Under the pieces are notes generated by a model. It was not told where the DNA came from. It was given only the letters and a program-made list of their open reading frames with translations, and did no database searches. A program made the translations under genes and the position numbers. DNA of 43,698 nucleotides from Bacteroidaceae bacterium (GTDB lineage Bacteria; Bacteroidota; Bacteroidia; Bacteroidales; Bacteroidaceae): assembly GCA_017467385.1 (NCBI GenBank), contig JAFTSK010000185.1:1-43698 (forward strand), in the 5' to 3' direction. Below, piece after piece: positions 16,258-23,622 of this stretch. The stretch's first letter is position 1, and each line of letters opens with the position of its first letter.

Positions 16258-17967
16258 TCAGAGCTGTCCTTTTTGAATGGTCTTTTTGGTATAGACCGGT
16301 TGTTGAGAGTTCCCATTAGTTCGTATATCGTTAACTTCGTAATTAATCGATAGCACATAATGGTCTCTTAAAGCCTGTTTGATTTCTGTAATTTCGCCCA
16401 TTGGAGTGTCCTTGTCTGCTTTCACGCTAACCTGCGTCTGACATCCGTTAGGGAGCATGTTGAGGGTTTCTCTCAGTTGGGCAATGCGTTTGATGTTCTT
16501 TGCAGAACCTAAGACCGTACCGTCCTGAAGGTCAACGATTGTAACGTCGACTTTGCCGCTTAGCTCATCACTCTTTTGGGAGAAATATCGAGGAACTTGA
16601 AAGTGAACCCACATCGGACAAATCTTATCTAAGTTGTCGTCATTCGGGTAATCCTTCCGTAAATCCTCATATGCGAGCTTGATTTGTTTCAGATAGCTGT
16701 ACAAGGAGTCAGGATTGGCGGCCACATCGCGCTGGAAAAGGATACCTCGCACTTCGTCTTTACCCAATTCCCGGGTACGTTTGTTGCGTGCTTCCCGCAT
16801 GGTTTGGACGAGGTAAGACCGAATTTGTTCCGGAGATATTTTTTCACCGAGATGGTAGCAGTCCGCAATCATGATTTGATTCCGTTGGTTGACCATGAAA
16901 CGAGTAAGCCGCTTGTCATCGACTCCTTTCACATCATTCCCTTCTTCTATCAGATGTTTCCGATAAGCAGTAGATTCTTTGATAAAGAAGTTGAACATTC
17001 CGTCCAAGTCTTTGGGAGTTTCCTGTACATTCTCCTGAGGAACAATTTCCTCCAACGTGTCCTTCACTTCGGGTTGCGCAAATACGAACATGGCACCCAT
17101 CACTACGGGAACTGAAACGAACCATTTCAGCCTTTCCCAACCGTTTGATTTTTCTTTGATCATCATGGTAATACGTTTTTTTAGTTTGGCGTGGTTGAAG
17201 CCGTTGGCGATGTTGTAGAGCTTTTTGCCGACGGCTTTTCGCACTAATAATAATTGATATTGCGTTGCATCGATGCCTTGATTGATAACTCCCTGATCCG
17301 CTTCGAACTCGTGGAGCTGTTTCAGTTCGGTACGGATAAGCCACACCATCGGATTGAACCAATGGATGGCATGGACAATCGTGAAGAAGAAGATGTCGTA
17401 GGAATGTTTGTAGCGGTAGTGCATCTGTTCGTGCAAGATTATTTGCGGATAGTTCCGGTAGTCTTCCTCGCTTATCACGATATAGTTGCTCCAACTGAAT
17501 GAGGGTATCTTGTCGGGGATGACGATGAGCCAACAACCGTCTTTCCATTGCTTGGGATGGCGAGTTATCAGCTTCCATACGGCTACAAAGGAACGAACCA
17601 CCAATGTCAGGTAGACAAACATTCCCACCGCATATATACCCAGCACCCAATAGGGCAGAGCAGATGTAGCGGAGCTTGAAGAGGTACCTTGAAGGTTAGG
17701 CGGTAAGGACATTTCCGTATCGGTTGTCGCTTCCGGGAGAGTGATGGCCAATGCTTCATCGAGTACCTGCATGGGGAGCTGTATTCCTTCCACCTCGTCC
17801 ACCGTTACGGTATAGCAGGGCAGGAGCATGCAGACAACTGTTCCGGCCAGCAACATGAAGCGGTTGAGGCGGAAGAAAGTCGTTCCACGCATCACCGTCA
17901 GAAAAAAGGCGTAGAACAAGCCTAAATAGACGGTGCTTTTGATAAGGTAGAGAAGGAAATAAGACAT
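16258..17967 (-). CDS. BlaR1-type M56 metallopeptidase with ExbD-like tail
   Basis: A membrane zinc peptidase of the BlaR1/MecR1 family, which on sensing a signal leads to inactivation of its partner repressor. The 569-residue protein has hydrophobic segments near 1-25, 35-55 and 105-130, the zinc motif HEQMH at 179-183, and another membrane segment near 285-300. No penicillin-binding sensor domain is present. Instead, residues 300-470 are an unrecognised soluble region. Residues 471-569 resemble the periplasmic fold of ExbD/TolR, with an LRETL helix, VSVKADKDTPMGEI and a final LSINYEV strand. The gene follows the BlaI-like repressor gene by 6 nt, so the two form a sensor-repressor operon. 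The signal is unknown; no beta-lactamase is adjacent. Confidence 0.87.
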   Translation of the reverse strand: MSYFLLYLIKSTVYLGLFYAFFLTVMRGTTFFRLNRFMLLAGTVVCMLLPCYTVTVDEVEGIQLPMQVLDEALAITLPEATTDTEMSLPPNLQGTSSSSATSALPYWVLGIYAVGMFVYLTLVVRSFVAVWKLITRHPKQWKDGCWLIVIPDKIPSFSWSNYIVISEEDYRNYPQIILHEQMHYRYKHSYDIFFFTIVHAIHWFNPMVWLIRTELKQLHEFEADQGVINQGIDATQYQLLLVRKAVGKKLYNIANGFNHAKLKKRITMMIKEKSNGWERLKWFVSVPVVMGAMFVFAQPEVKDTLEEIVPQENVQETPKDLDGMFNFFIKESTAYRKHLIEEGNDVKGVDDKRLTRFMVNQRNQIMIADCYHLGEKISPEQIRSYLVQTMREARNKRTRELGKDEVRGILFQRDVAANPDSLYSYLKQIKLAYEDLRKDYPNDDNLDKICPMWVHFQVPRYFSQKSDELSGKVDVTIVDLQDGTVLGSAKNIKRIAQLRETLNMLPNGCQTQVSVKADKDTPMGEITEIKQALRDHYVLSINYEVNDIRTNGNSQQPVYTKKTIQKGQL

Positions 17968-17973
17968 ACCCGT

Positions 17974-18342
17974 TTACTGTTTACGTTTCATTTCAATTTG
18001 GTGAATTAACTCTTTCAGCTCGTCGAGGTCTATCACTTCTTCTTCGATGAAGTGCGAGACTACGCTGGTGTAAGAGTTGTTGTAGTAGTGGGAAACCACC
18101 GCATCGAGGGCAGAACCTTTGTATTCCTTCTCGCTGATAAGCGGATAGAACTGATTGGAGTTTCCCATCGGTCGTCGTCCTAAGAATTTCTTTTCTTCTA
18201 AGAACTTCACTTGTGTGGCTACGGTGTTATAGTGAGGCTTCGGCTCGTCGAAATAGTTCAACAAGTCGCGTATGAACATGCTTCCATGCTTCCAGAAAAG
18301 TGTCATCACTTCTTCTTCCTTTGCCGCTAATTTCTTTATCAT
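17974..18342 (-). CDS. BlaI/MecI family transcriptional repressor
   Basis: A 122-residue winged-helix repressor of the BlaI/MecI family. The N-terminal 75 residues hold the DNA-binding domain (AAKEEEVMTLFWKHGSMFIRDLL, then YNTVATQVKFLEEKKFL). The C-terminal helices (about 85-118) would form the dimer interface that is cleaved in classical systems. Full family length. It begins about 28 nt from a -7 element that is preceded by CTACTA/TAGTAG palindromes, as expected for autorepression. The M56 peptidase follows 6 nt downstream. Confidence 0.93.
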   Translation of the reverse strand: MIKKLAAKEEEVMTLFWKHGSMFIRDLLNYFDEPKPHYNTVATQVKFLEEKKFLGRRPMGNSNQFYPLISEKEYKGSALDAVVSHYYNNSYTSVVSHFIEEEVIDLDELKELIHQIEMKRKQ

Positions 18343-18369
18343 AATTCATCGGTTTTGTTGTTCTTTCTG

Positions 18370-18424
18370 CAAACGTAAGAATAAAAAACGAAACATGCTA
18401 CTAAGTAATATAGTAGAACTACTA
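18370..18424 (-). promoter_or_regulatory. BlaI promoter with palindromic operator
   Basis: The minus-strand -7 element is TACGTTTG (18370-18377). About 20 nt upstream lie CTACTA (18398-18403), TAGTAG (18411-18416) and CTACTA (18419-18424), forming two overlapping palindromes. They cover the -33 position, so bound repressor would block RNA polymerase. BlaI-type operators are palindromes with TAC/GTA ends, and this fits loosely. Confidence 0.65.
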
Positions 18425-18471
18425 AATTTAATAGGAATTAACTTTTTAGTGAGGAGTGATGGATAATGAAG

Positions 18472-18541
18472 CAAGTCTCATGTGCCTATGGAGCAAGTCA
18501 GATAAGGCTGTGAGACTTGCTTTGATGACACATGAGACTTG
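18472..18541. repeat. Nested inverted repeat between blaI and the miniature element
   Basis: Outer arms 18472-18484 and 18529-18541 are perfect 13-bp reverse complements. Inner arms 18493-18499 and 18514-18520 share the same core (GCAAGTC/GACTTGC). The core therefore occurs four times in 70 bp. No gene is present. Confidence 0.7.
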
Positions 18542-18554
18542 TTACGTAATTAAA

Positions 18555-18778
18555 TTTTGCAAGTAAAAATAAGGGCTGAAAGCCCGCCTACTTAATAGCC
18601 TGGGGTGAAGCGTAGCGTAGCCCCAGGTAGAAAAGACAATTTGATGATTGCGCTGTAAGTGCAATACAACCTATTGTTCTGCACTTTTAGTGCAGGATGA
18701 AATGATTCCCACTATCCCCAGGGAGGTGCCCTGGGCTATCGAGAAGCAGGCTTTCAGCCCTTATTTTTATCTGCGAAA
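18555..18778. mobile_element. Miniature inverted-repeat element (REP/MITE-like), 224 bp
   Basis: The ends of this stretch are imperfect inverted repeats of about 30 bp, both containing the motif AAGGGCTGAAAGCC (plus strand left, minus strand right). Inside are further hairpins: CCTGGGG/CCCCAGG (18599-18627), GCACTTTTAGTGC near 18681 and CCAGGG/CCCTGG near 18718. It has no coding potential. Partial copies occur at 35971-36000 and 40645-40714, showing that it is dispersed. It resembles non-autonomous REP-type elements mobilised in trans by Y1 transposases; that link is an inference. Confidence 0.7.
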
Positions 18779-18807
18779 GTTAAATAGATTATTTTTATGT
18801 TGTATAG

Positions 18808-19704
18808 TTAGATCTGTTGGCGGAATTCATTGGGCGAATAGCCCGTTACTTTCTTGAAGATACGGCTCAAATGGTGCGGGTATTTGTAGCCGAGGGCATA
18901 AGCCACCTCACTGACAGACAAACAATCGTCGGCAAGCATTTGTTTCGCCCGTTCGATGATATGGTTTTGGATGTATTCCTGAGCCGACATGCCGGTTTCA
19001 CGCTTTATCAAATCTCCGAAATAGTTGGCTGACAAACAAAGCTTTTCGGCAAACCACGCCACCGTAGGAAGTCCTGTCTGAGTCGGAGTACCCGAACAGA
19101 AATACTCGTTCAGCAAGGCTTCAAAACGGCTTAGTACGTCGTGATTCACCACTTCCCGGGTAATGAACTGGCGGTCGTAGAAGCGGATGCAATGGTTGAG
19201 TAGCAGCTCGATATTCGATGTGATGATTCGTTTGCTATGCTTGTCTATCGGGCGTTCTATCTCCTCGCGAATCTCCCGCATGCAACCGATGATGACTTGT
19301 CGTTCTCGTTCGGAAGTGTGCAGAGCCTCGTTCGAGGTGTAGTGAAAGAACGAATACTCGCGGAGGTGCTGTGCCAATGGGGTACCATGCAACAAGTCCG
19401 GATGAAACATCAGAATCCATCCTCGGGGAGAGGTGGTTACTCCTCCATCGTCCACACCGGCCACCTGACCGGGAGCTATGAAGAGCATGGTTCCTTCCTG
19501 ATAGTCGTAATGTCTACGACCATAAAGAATGGATCCGCACTCTAATTGCTTGAGGAAGATGCAGTAGAATCCGAAGCGTTTCAAGGAATGACGAATCTGC
19601 GGAAGTTCGGACATATCCACTACGCTGACCAACGGATGCAAGGTTTTCACACCGAGGTCATTGTTATAATCCTGTACGGATTTCATATCAAGAATGGTTG
19701 CCAT
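18808..19704 (-). CDS. AraC family transcriptional regulator
   Basis: A 298-residue regulator with an N-terminal cupin-like domain (about 45-120; VAGVDDGGVTTSPRGWILMFHPDLLHGT) and a C-terminal AraC-type double helix-turn-helix (about 200-298), including LSVSEVAYALGYKYPHHLSRIFKKVTGYSPNEFR in the second half. It is divergent from the aldo/keto reductase gene across a 172-bp gap and so may control it and the flavoprotein gene that follows. This pairing is frequent for redox enzymes in Bacteroides, but the effector is unknown. The gene ends 29 bp from the miniature element. Confidence 0.9.
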   Translation of the reverse strand: MATILDMKSVQDYNNDLGVKTLHPLVSVVDMSELPQIRHSLKRFGFYCIFLKQLECGSILYGRRHYDYQEGTMLFIAPGQVAGVDDGGVTTSPRGWILMFHPDLLHGTPLAQHLREYSFFHYTSNEALHTSERERQVIIGCMREIREEIERPIDKHSKRIITSNIELLLNHCIRFYDRQFITREVVNHDVLSRFEALLNEYFCSGTPTQTGLPTVAWFAEKLCLSANYFGDLIKRETGMSAQEYIQNHIIERAKQMLADDCLSVSEVAYALGYKYPHHLSRIFKKVTGYSPNEFRQQI

Positions 19705-19836
19705 ATCTGTCGTTCTTTCTTTATTTCAGGTAAAAGTAAGCAATTCATCCGACATATCCGCCGCTGTAAAGAAACATTCCGTAATTCGGGTATGATAATC
19801 TGTAATACATCTATCTTTTCGTTGGAATAATTTGAA

Positions 19837-19844
19837 TAGTTTTG
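19837..19844 (+). promoter_or_regulatory. Candidate -7 element of the aldo/keto reductase gene
   Basis: TAGTTTTG matches TAnnTTTG, 32 nt before the ATG at 19877. No clear -33 TTTG is seen at 19-21 nt. The 172-bp gap with the divergent araC-type gene holds no other feature. Confidence 0.45.
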
Positions 19845-19876
19845 CAAAAATGAATGATAAATAAAAACGAATCAAT

Positions 19877-20806
19877 ATGAAAAAAGTAATTTTAGCATTA
19901 AGTATGATGTTGTCGTGTTTTGTATCGCAAGCACAGGAACGTACCGACCAATGGGGTGTTCCTTACGTGAAGTTGAACAATGGAGTGGAAATGCCACGTT
20001 TCGGTCTTGGTACGTTTGCCGTATCGAATGAGGATTGCAAGCAGGCGTGTTTAGTGGCGTTGAAGGACGGCTATCGACACATTGATACTGCCCATGCGTA
20101 TGGCAACGAAAAGGGAGTGGGAGAGGCTGTCAAGGAAAGCGGAATCCCTCGGGAGGAAATCTGGATAACCAGCAAGTTGTGGCCTACTGAATACGGGGAA
20201 GACACTACCCTGAAAGCCATTGATGAAATGTTGAAACGCTTGGGATTGGAATACATCGACTTGTTGTATATCCATCAGCCTATCGGTGATTATATGGGAG
20301 CCTGGAAAGACATGGAAAAGGCTTATAAACAAGGCAAAGTTCGGGCGTTGGGAATAAGTAATTGTGATGCCAAAGATGAGGCTTTTACTGCCCTTGTGGA
20401 AAAAACAAAGGTAAAGCCGGCAGTCCATCAGATTGAATGTCATCCGTATGCCCAACGGTTAGAGGTGCGCAAGAAGCATGAACCGCACCACATTGTAACC
20501 GAATGTTGGTTCCCCCTCGGACATGGCGACAAGACCTTATTAAACGATACAACCATTGCACAGATAGCAAAGAAACACGACAAAACTCCTGTGCAAATCA
20601 TCTTGCGTTGGCACATTCAGGAAGGATTCTCGGTGATTCCAGGCAATACCAATCCCGATTGGATCAAGGAAAACATCTCGATATTCGACTTCTCACTCGA
20701 TGAAGAAGATATGGCAACCATGCGTTCCTTGAACAAGGAAAAACGTTTTTACAACATGTCACTCGAACAATTGGAGAAATTTGTGTTTTCTTATCCAATG
20801 AAATAA
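19877..20806 (+). CDS. Exported aldo/keto reductase
   Basis: An aldo/keto reductase of the diketogulonate reductase-like group, normally an NADPH-dependent TIM-barrel enzyme reducing aldehydes or ketones. The catalytic tetrad is complete: D70, Y75 (DTAHAYGN), K100 (ITSKLW) and H133 (LLYIHQP). The cofactor region near the C-terminus reads SVIPGNTNPDWIKEN; the usual K/R after the SVIP motif is replaced by GN, so NADP binding may differ. The first 20 residues are a typical signal peptide (hydrophobic core then SQAQ), which is unusual for a nicotinamide-dependent enzyme and predicts a periplasmic location. The flavoprotein gene follows after 30 nt and may be cotranscribed. Confidence 0.9.
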   Translation: MKKVILALSMMLSCFVSQAQERTDQWGVPYVKLNNGVEMPRFGLGTFAVSNEDCKQACLVALKDGYRHIDTAHAYGNEKGVGEAVKESGIPREEIWITSKLWPTEYGEDTTLKAIDEMLKRLGLEYIDLLYIHQPIGDYMGAWKDMEKAYKQGKVRALGISNCDAKDEAFTALVEKTKVKPAVHQIECHPYAQRLEVRKKHEPHHIVTECWFPLGHGDKTLLNDTTIAQIAKKHDKTPVQIILRWHIQEGFSVIPGNTNPDWIKENISIFDFSLDEEDMATMRSLNKEKRFYNMSLEQLEKFVFSYPMK

Positions 20807-20836
20807 AGATAATCGTATATTTGTCAGAAAAAGTAT

Positions 20837-21385
20837 ATGGCTAAAAAAGTATTGATTTTGTCGGGAAGTCCGCGAAAAGGCGGAAACTCGGATACGTTGT
20901 GCGACCAGTTTATGAGAGGAGCCCAGGAAGCGGGCAATGACGTGGAAAAGATTTTTGTGGCAGGCAAGAACATCGGTTATTGCCGGGCATGTTACTATTG
21001 CAAGAATCACGAAGGCAAGTGTTCCATCAAAGACGACATGGCAGAGGTACTCGAAAAGATGTTGGCGGCAGATGTCATTGTCCTGTCCTCACCGGTTTAT
21101 TTCTATTCCATCAGTGCGCAACTGAAGGCGGTAATCGACCGTACAGTAGCCCGTTGGCTGGAATTCAAGGATAAGGAATTCTACTACATCATGACGGCTG
21201 CCGAAGATACGGACACCGTAATGGATTGCACATTGGAGTGTTTCCGAGGCTTGGCCGAATGTTTGGAAGGCTCGGTGGAAAAGGGGGGCATCTATGGCAA
21301 GGGCGTTTACGAAAAAGGAGAAATCCTTGCTCATCCGGCCATGCAGGAAGCCTACGAGATGGGGAAGAGCATTAAAAGCATATAG
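20837..21385 (+). CDS. Flavodoxin-fold NAD(P)H-dependent oxidoreductase with Cys motif
   Basis: A 182-residue flavoprotein of the NADPH-dependent FMN reductase family. The N-terminal loop LSGSPRKGGNS (8-18) binds the FMN phosphate. Residues 49-62 contain cysteines in a C-x2-C-x2-C-x6-C pattern (C49, C52, C55, C62). This is close to the compact motif of the iron-sulfur flavoproteins first seen in Methanosarcina, so it may hold a 4Fe-4S cluster. The SPVYFYS segment near 86 is the second flavin contact. There is no signal peptide, so it is cytoplasmic, unlike its upstream neighbour. It ends before a strong terminator. Confidence 0.87.
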   Translation: MAKKVLILSGSPRKGGNSDTLCDQFMRGAQEAGNDVEKIFVAGKNIGYCRACYYCKNHEGKCSIKDDMAEVLEKMLAADVIVLSSPVYFYSISAQLKAVIDRTVARWLEFKDKEFYYIMTAAEDTDTVMDCTLECFRGLAECLEGSVEKGGIYGKGVYEKGEILAHPAMQEAYEMGKSIKSI

Positions 21386-21395
21386 AAAATGAATC

Positions 21396-21437
21396 AAAAA
21401 CTCTTTGGAGGAAGGTCTCTTCCTCCAAAGAGTTTTT
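21396..21437 (+). terminator. Strong intrinsic terminator after the flavoprotein gene
   Basis: A 19-bp perfect stem (21396-21414 with 21419-21437) with a 4-nt loop, ending in a T-run. With the trailing CTTCCGTCAAAG (21441-21452) it is nearly identical to 36241-36297, so it belongs to a dispersed family. Confidence 0.85.
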
Positions 21438-21571
21438 TGTCTTCCGTCAAAGGGAAATTGGGATAGGGTTCAAAGTTTTGTTTGAAAGTAATTGGTGCGG
21501 ATAAATTCAGGAAACAATGATCGAAAGAAGATACGAAATCCAATAGCTTTGAAAAAAGGAACAGTTTTTTC

Positions 21572-21602
21572 TTTGGATTTATCGTTGTGGGTGTTATTTT
21601 TG
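21572..21602 (+). promoter_or_regulatory. Promoter of the ECF sigma gene
   Basis: TTTG (21572-21575), exactly 19 nt, then TATTTTTG (21595-21602): a perfect match to the Bacteroides primary-sigma consensus. It implies transcription starting near 21609, so the GTG at 21587 cannot be the start of the sigma gene. Confidence 0.75.
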
Positions 21603-21625
21603 CTACCCTAAATAAATCTGTAGGT

Positions 21626-22138
21626 TTGGAAAAGGAAAAGAAATTCGAAGCATTCTTCAAGGAGAATTATACCCCGTTTTATTTCTTTGCATTACAGCTG
21701 ATTAATGATGAAGAAACATGTAAGGATATCGTGAACGATAGCTTCGAATTTGCTTGGACTAAAATAGACACCTTAGAAGTAGCGAATTGGAAATCCTATC
21801 TGTTGAGTTATATCCGCAATAAGTGTGTAGACTACATCCGTCATCAGGAAGTGAAGAATAAGTATGTGGAATTTTATCAGAAACTGATATTGGAAAGCAG
21901 GAATGACGGTACTCCTGAATATGATGAACGTATTTTGCATATACGAAAGGTGATACAGGGATTCTCTCCCCAGACGAAACTGATTTTTCAGGAATGTTAT
22001 TTGCGGGAAAAGAAATACAAGGAAGTAGCAGAAGAACTGGGAATTAGCGTGAATGCGGTAAAGAAACATATCATGAAAGCCTTAAAGATTTTGCGGGAAT
22101 CTTTTGTTAATAAAAATCAAACTGTACCCCATTTGTAA
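21626..22138 (+). CDS. ECF RNA polymerase sigma factor
   Basis: A sigma-70 family ECF factor of the Bacteroides expansion type that directs transcription of a neighbouring SusCD locus once its FecR partner releases it. Region 2 covers about residues 8-80 (ETCKDIVNDSFEFAWTK, then SYLLSYIRNKCVDYIR). Region 4 is near 115-165, with the helix-turn-helix YKEVAEELGISVNAVKKHIMKAL. There is no in-frame ATG upstream of the conserved region. The promoter at 21572-21602 rules out the GTG at 21587, so I take the TTG at 21626 (MEKEKKFEAFF), giving 170 residues. The exact start is uncertain. FecR follows after 30 nt. Confidence 0.88.
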   Translation: MEKEKKFEAFFKENYTPFYFFALQLINDEETCKDIVNDSFEFAWTKIDTLEVANWKSYLLSYIRNKCVDYIRHQEVKNKYVEFYQKLILESRNDGTPEYDERILHIRKVIQGFSPQTKLIFQECYLREKKYKEVAEELGISVNAVKKHIMKALKILRESFVNKNQTVPHL

Positions 22139-22168
22139 CCCTTAAACGACTAATAAAAAAGAACAATC

Positions 22169-23326
22169 ATGAATGACTCTGATAAAATGAAAGATGATGG
22201 CATGGAAAAGGCACTTTCTATGATGGAGCATCCGGAGGAATATACCGAAGATGAGATTCTTGAAATCATGGAAGATGAGGAATGTATGCAGGTCTGTCAA
22301 GACATTTTGGATTGCAGGCTGGCAATGCAGCAGGAACATCTTTCTTATAAGCCTGATGTAGAGGCGGAATGGGGAAAGTTCCGTCAGAAGCACTCCCGTC
22401 GTTCTAACCGTTATTGGGTAACAATGGGGGTAGCTATCGGTATGGCTGCTTCGTTCTTGTTGGTTCTTGCTTTTTCATGGGTTACAGGCTTTGGTGGATG
22501 GCCGAAAGATACAGTAGTCTATTTTACGGCTGTTGATGGCTCAAGTCAGGATATTACCTTACAGACTACGTCCGGGGTACATGTATCATTGGACAACCAG
22601 TCGGTTCGGGAAGAGTTGGACGAGGTAGGGGCAGTATTGGTGCAAACGGATTCTGTCAGATTGGAATACACCGAATTTGTAGAAAAAGTGGAAACTCACT
22701 TATTGTCTACCCCTCGGGGAAAAACATTTGAGGTGGTTTTGGCAGATGGCTCCAAGATTTGGTTGAATGCGGACAGCCGTTTGGAGTACCCTTCCCGGTT
22801 TGTGGGAGACAGACGTGTGGTAAAGTTGCATGGAGAAGCCTATTTTCAGATAACCAAAGACGAAAACCGACCATTTATCGTAGAAACGGACGGGCTGCAA
22901 ACCGTAGTATTGGGTACCGAATTTAATGTCCGTAATTACAAAAAGGAAAATTCGCATGTTACGCTTATAAAAGGTAGTGTAAAGGTAAACAATACGGCCA
23001 ATGAACATTCGGTCGTGTTGGTTCCGGGAGAAAATGTACGTGTCCTGGAAGACGGTTCATTGGGAATACAGGAAGTGGATGTAGATACATACATTTATTG
23101 GCGGGATGGATATTTTTATTTCGACAACCGGACATTGGCAGACATTATGCAGGAAATAGGCCGCTGGTATAATGTGAATGTCGTATTCGATGATGCTCGT
23201 GTCATGAATTATAAGTTGCGTTATTTCTGTAAGCGCGATGAAGGGATTGAGAAAGCGGTGGAACGGTTGCAATGTCTGAAGAAAGCCCAAGTCAGTTTGG
23301 ACGGAAATACGGTTTACATTAAATAA
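22169..23326 (+). CDS. FecR-type anti-sigma/sigma regulator
   Basis: FecR proteins sit in the inner membrane and pass a signal from the outer-membrane transporter to the ECF sigma factor. The 385-residue protein has a cytoplasmic N-terminal region (1-80, acidic, sigma contact), one membrane span at about 83-104, a FecR beta domain about 185-290 (STPRGKTFEVVLADGSKIWLN), and a C-terminal DUF4974 domain about 315-385 (FDNRTLADIMQEIGRWYNVNVVF), which resembles an STN fold. In the standard model, it contacts the STN domain of the SusC protein downstream. The reading is clear and it is 30 nt from the sigma gene. Confidence 0.92.
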   Translation: MNDSDKMKDDGMEKALSMMEHPEEYTEDEILEIMEDEECMQVCQDILDCRLAMQQEHLSYKPDVEAEWGKFRQKHSRRSNRYWVTMGVAIGMAASFLLVLAFSWVTGFGGWPKDTVVYFTAVDGSSQDITLQTTSGVHVSLDNQSVREELDEVGAVLVQTDSVRLEYTEFVEKVETHLLSTPRGKTFEVVLADGSKIWLNADSRLEYPSRFVGDRRVVKLHGEAYFQITKDENRPFIVETDGLQTVVLGTEFNVRNYKKENSHVTLIKGSVKVNNTANEHSVVLVPGENVRVLEDGSLGIQEVDVDTYIYWRDGYFYFDNRTLADIMQEIGRWYNVNVVFDDARVMNYKLRYFCKRDEGIEKAVERLQCLKKAQVSLDGNTVYIK

Positions 23327-23366
23327 ATCATAACCATGTGGGTGTGTATTTTCTCAGCAATACTTT

Positions 23367-23415
23367 GATTCTTTATCGGTAAGCTCAAAAAAAAACGAGT
23401 TACCGATAAAGAATC
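23367..23415 (+). promoter_or_regulatory. Long hairpin between FecR and SusC genes
   Basis: A perfect 16-bp stem (23367-23382 with 23400-23415) is extended by CTC/GAG past a one-base bulge, and the loop is A-rich. No T-run follows, so it is not a standard terminator. It may set expression of the SusC gene relative to the regulators. The rest of the 296-bp gap is AT-rich; the sigma-dependent promoter of SusC is presumably there, but I cannot identify its motif. Confidence 0.6.
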
Positions 23416-23622
23416 GAGTGATTTTGTTTCAGTTAACATGTAATATAATCAGAAGTTTTTTATCACTTATTTTTAGGTATTGCAGTTCCACACTTGTCTT
23501 ATCTTAAAAACTCGAAGCAAAATAGACGTTATTTTTATCTTTTTTAAAGAAAAAGGTACCTTTTTAGTTTAAATAAACGACTAATTGTAAAAAGCATAAA
23601 AATAACCTAATAAAAAACAGTA

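Noticed and set aside
16934..17650. 238-residue frame on the minus strand overlapping the M56 gene
   Set aside because: It is a shifted frame of the M56 gene; the true frame has the HEQMH motif and membrane segments.
16258..18342. Beta-lactam resistance operon
   Set aside because: The repressor and M56 peptidase are of the BlaI/BlaR1 type, but there is no beta-lactamase or penicillin-binding sensor domain.
21587..21625. GTG at 21587 as the start of the ECF sigma gene
   Set aside because: The consensus promoter runs from 21572 to 21602 and transcription would begin after this codon.
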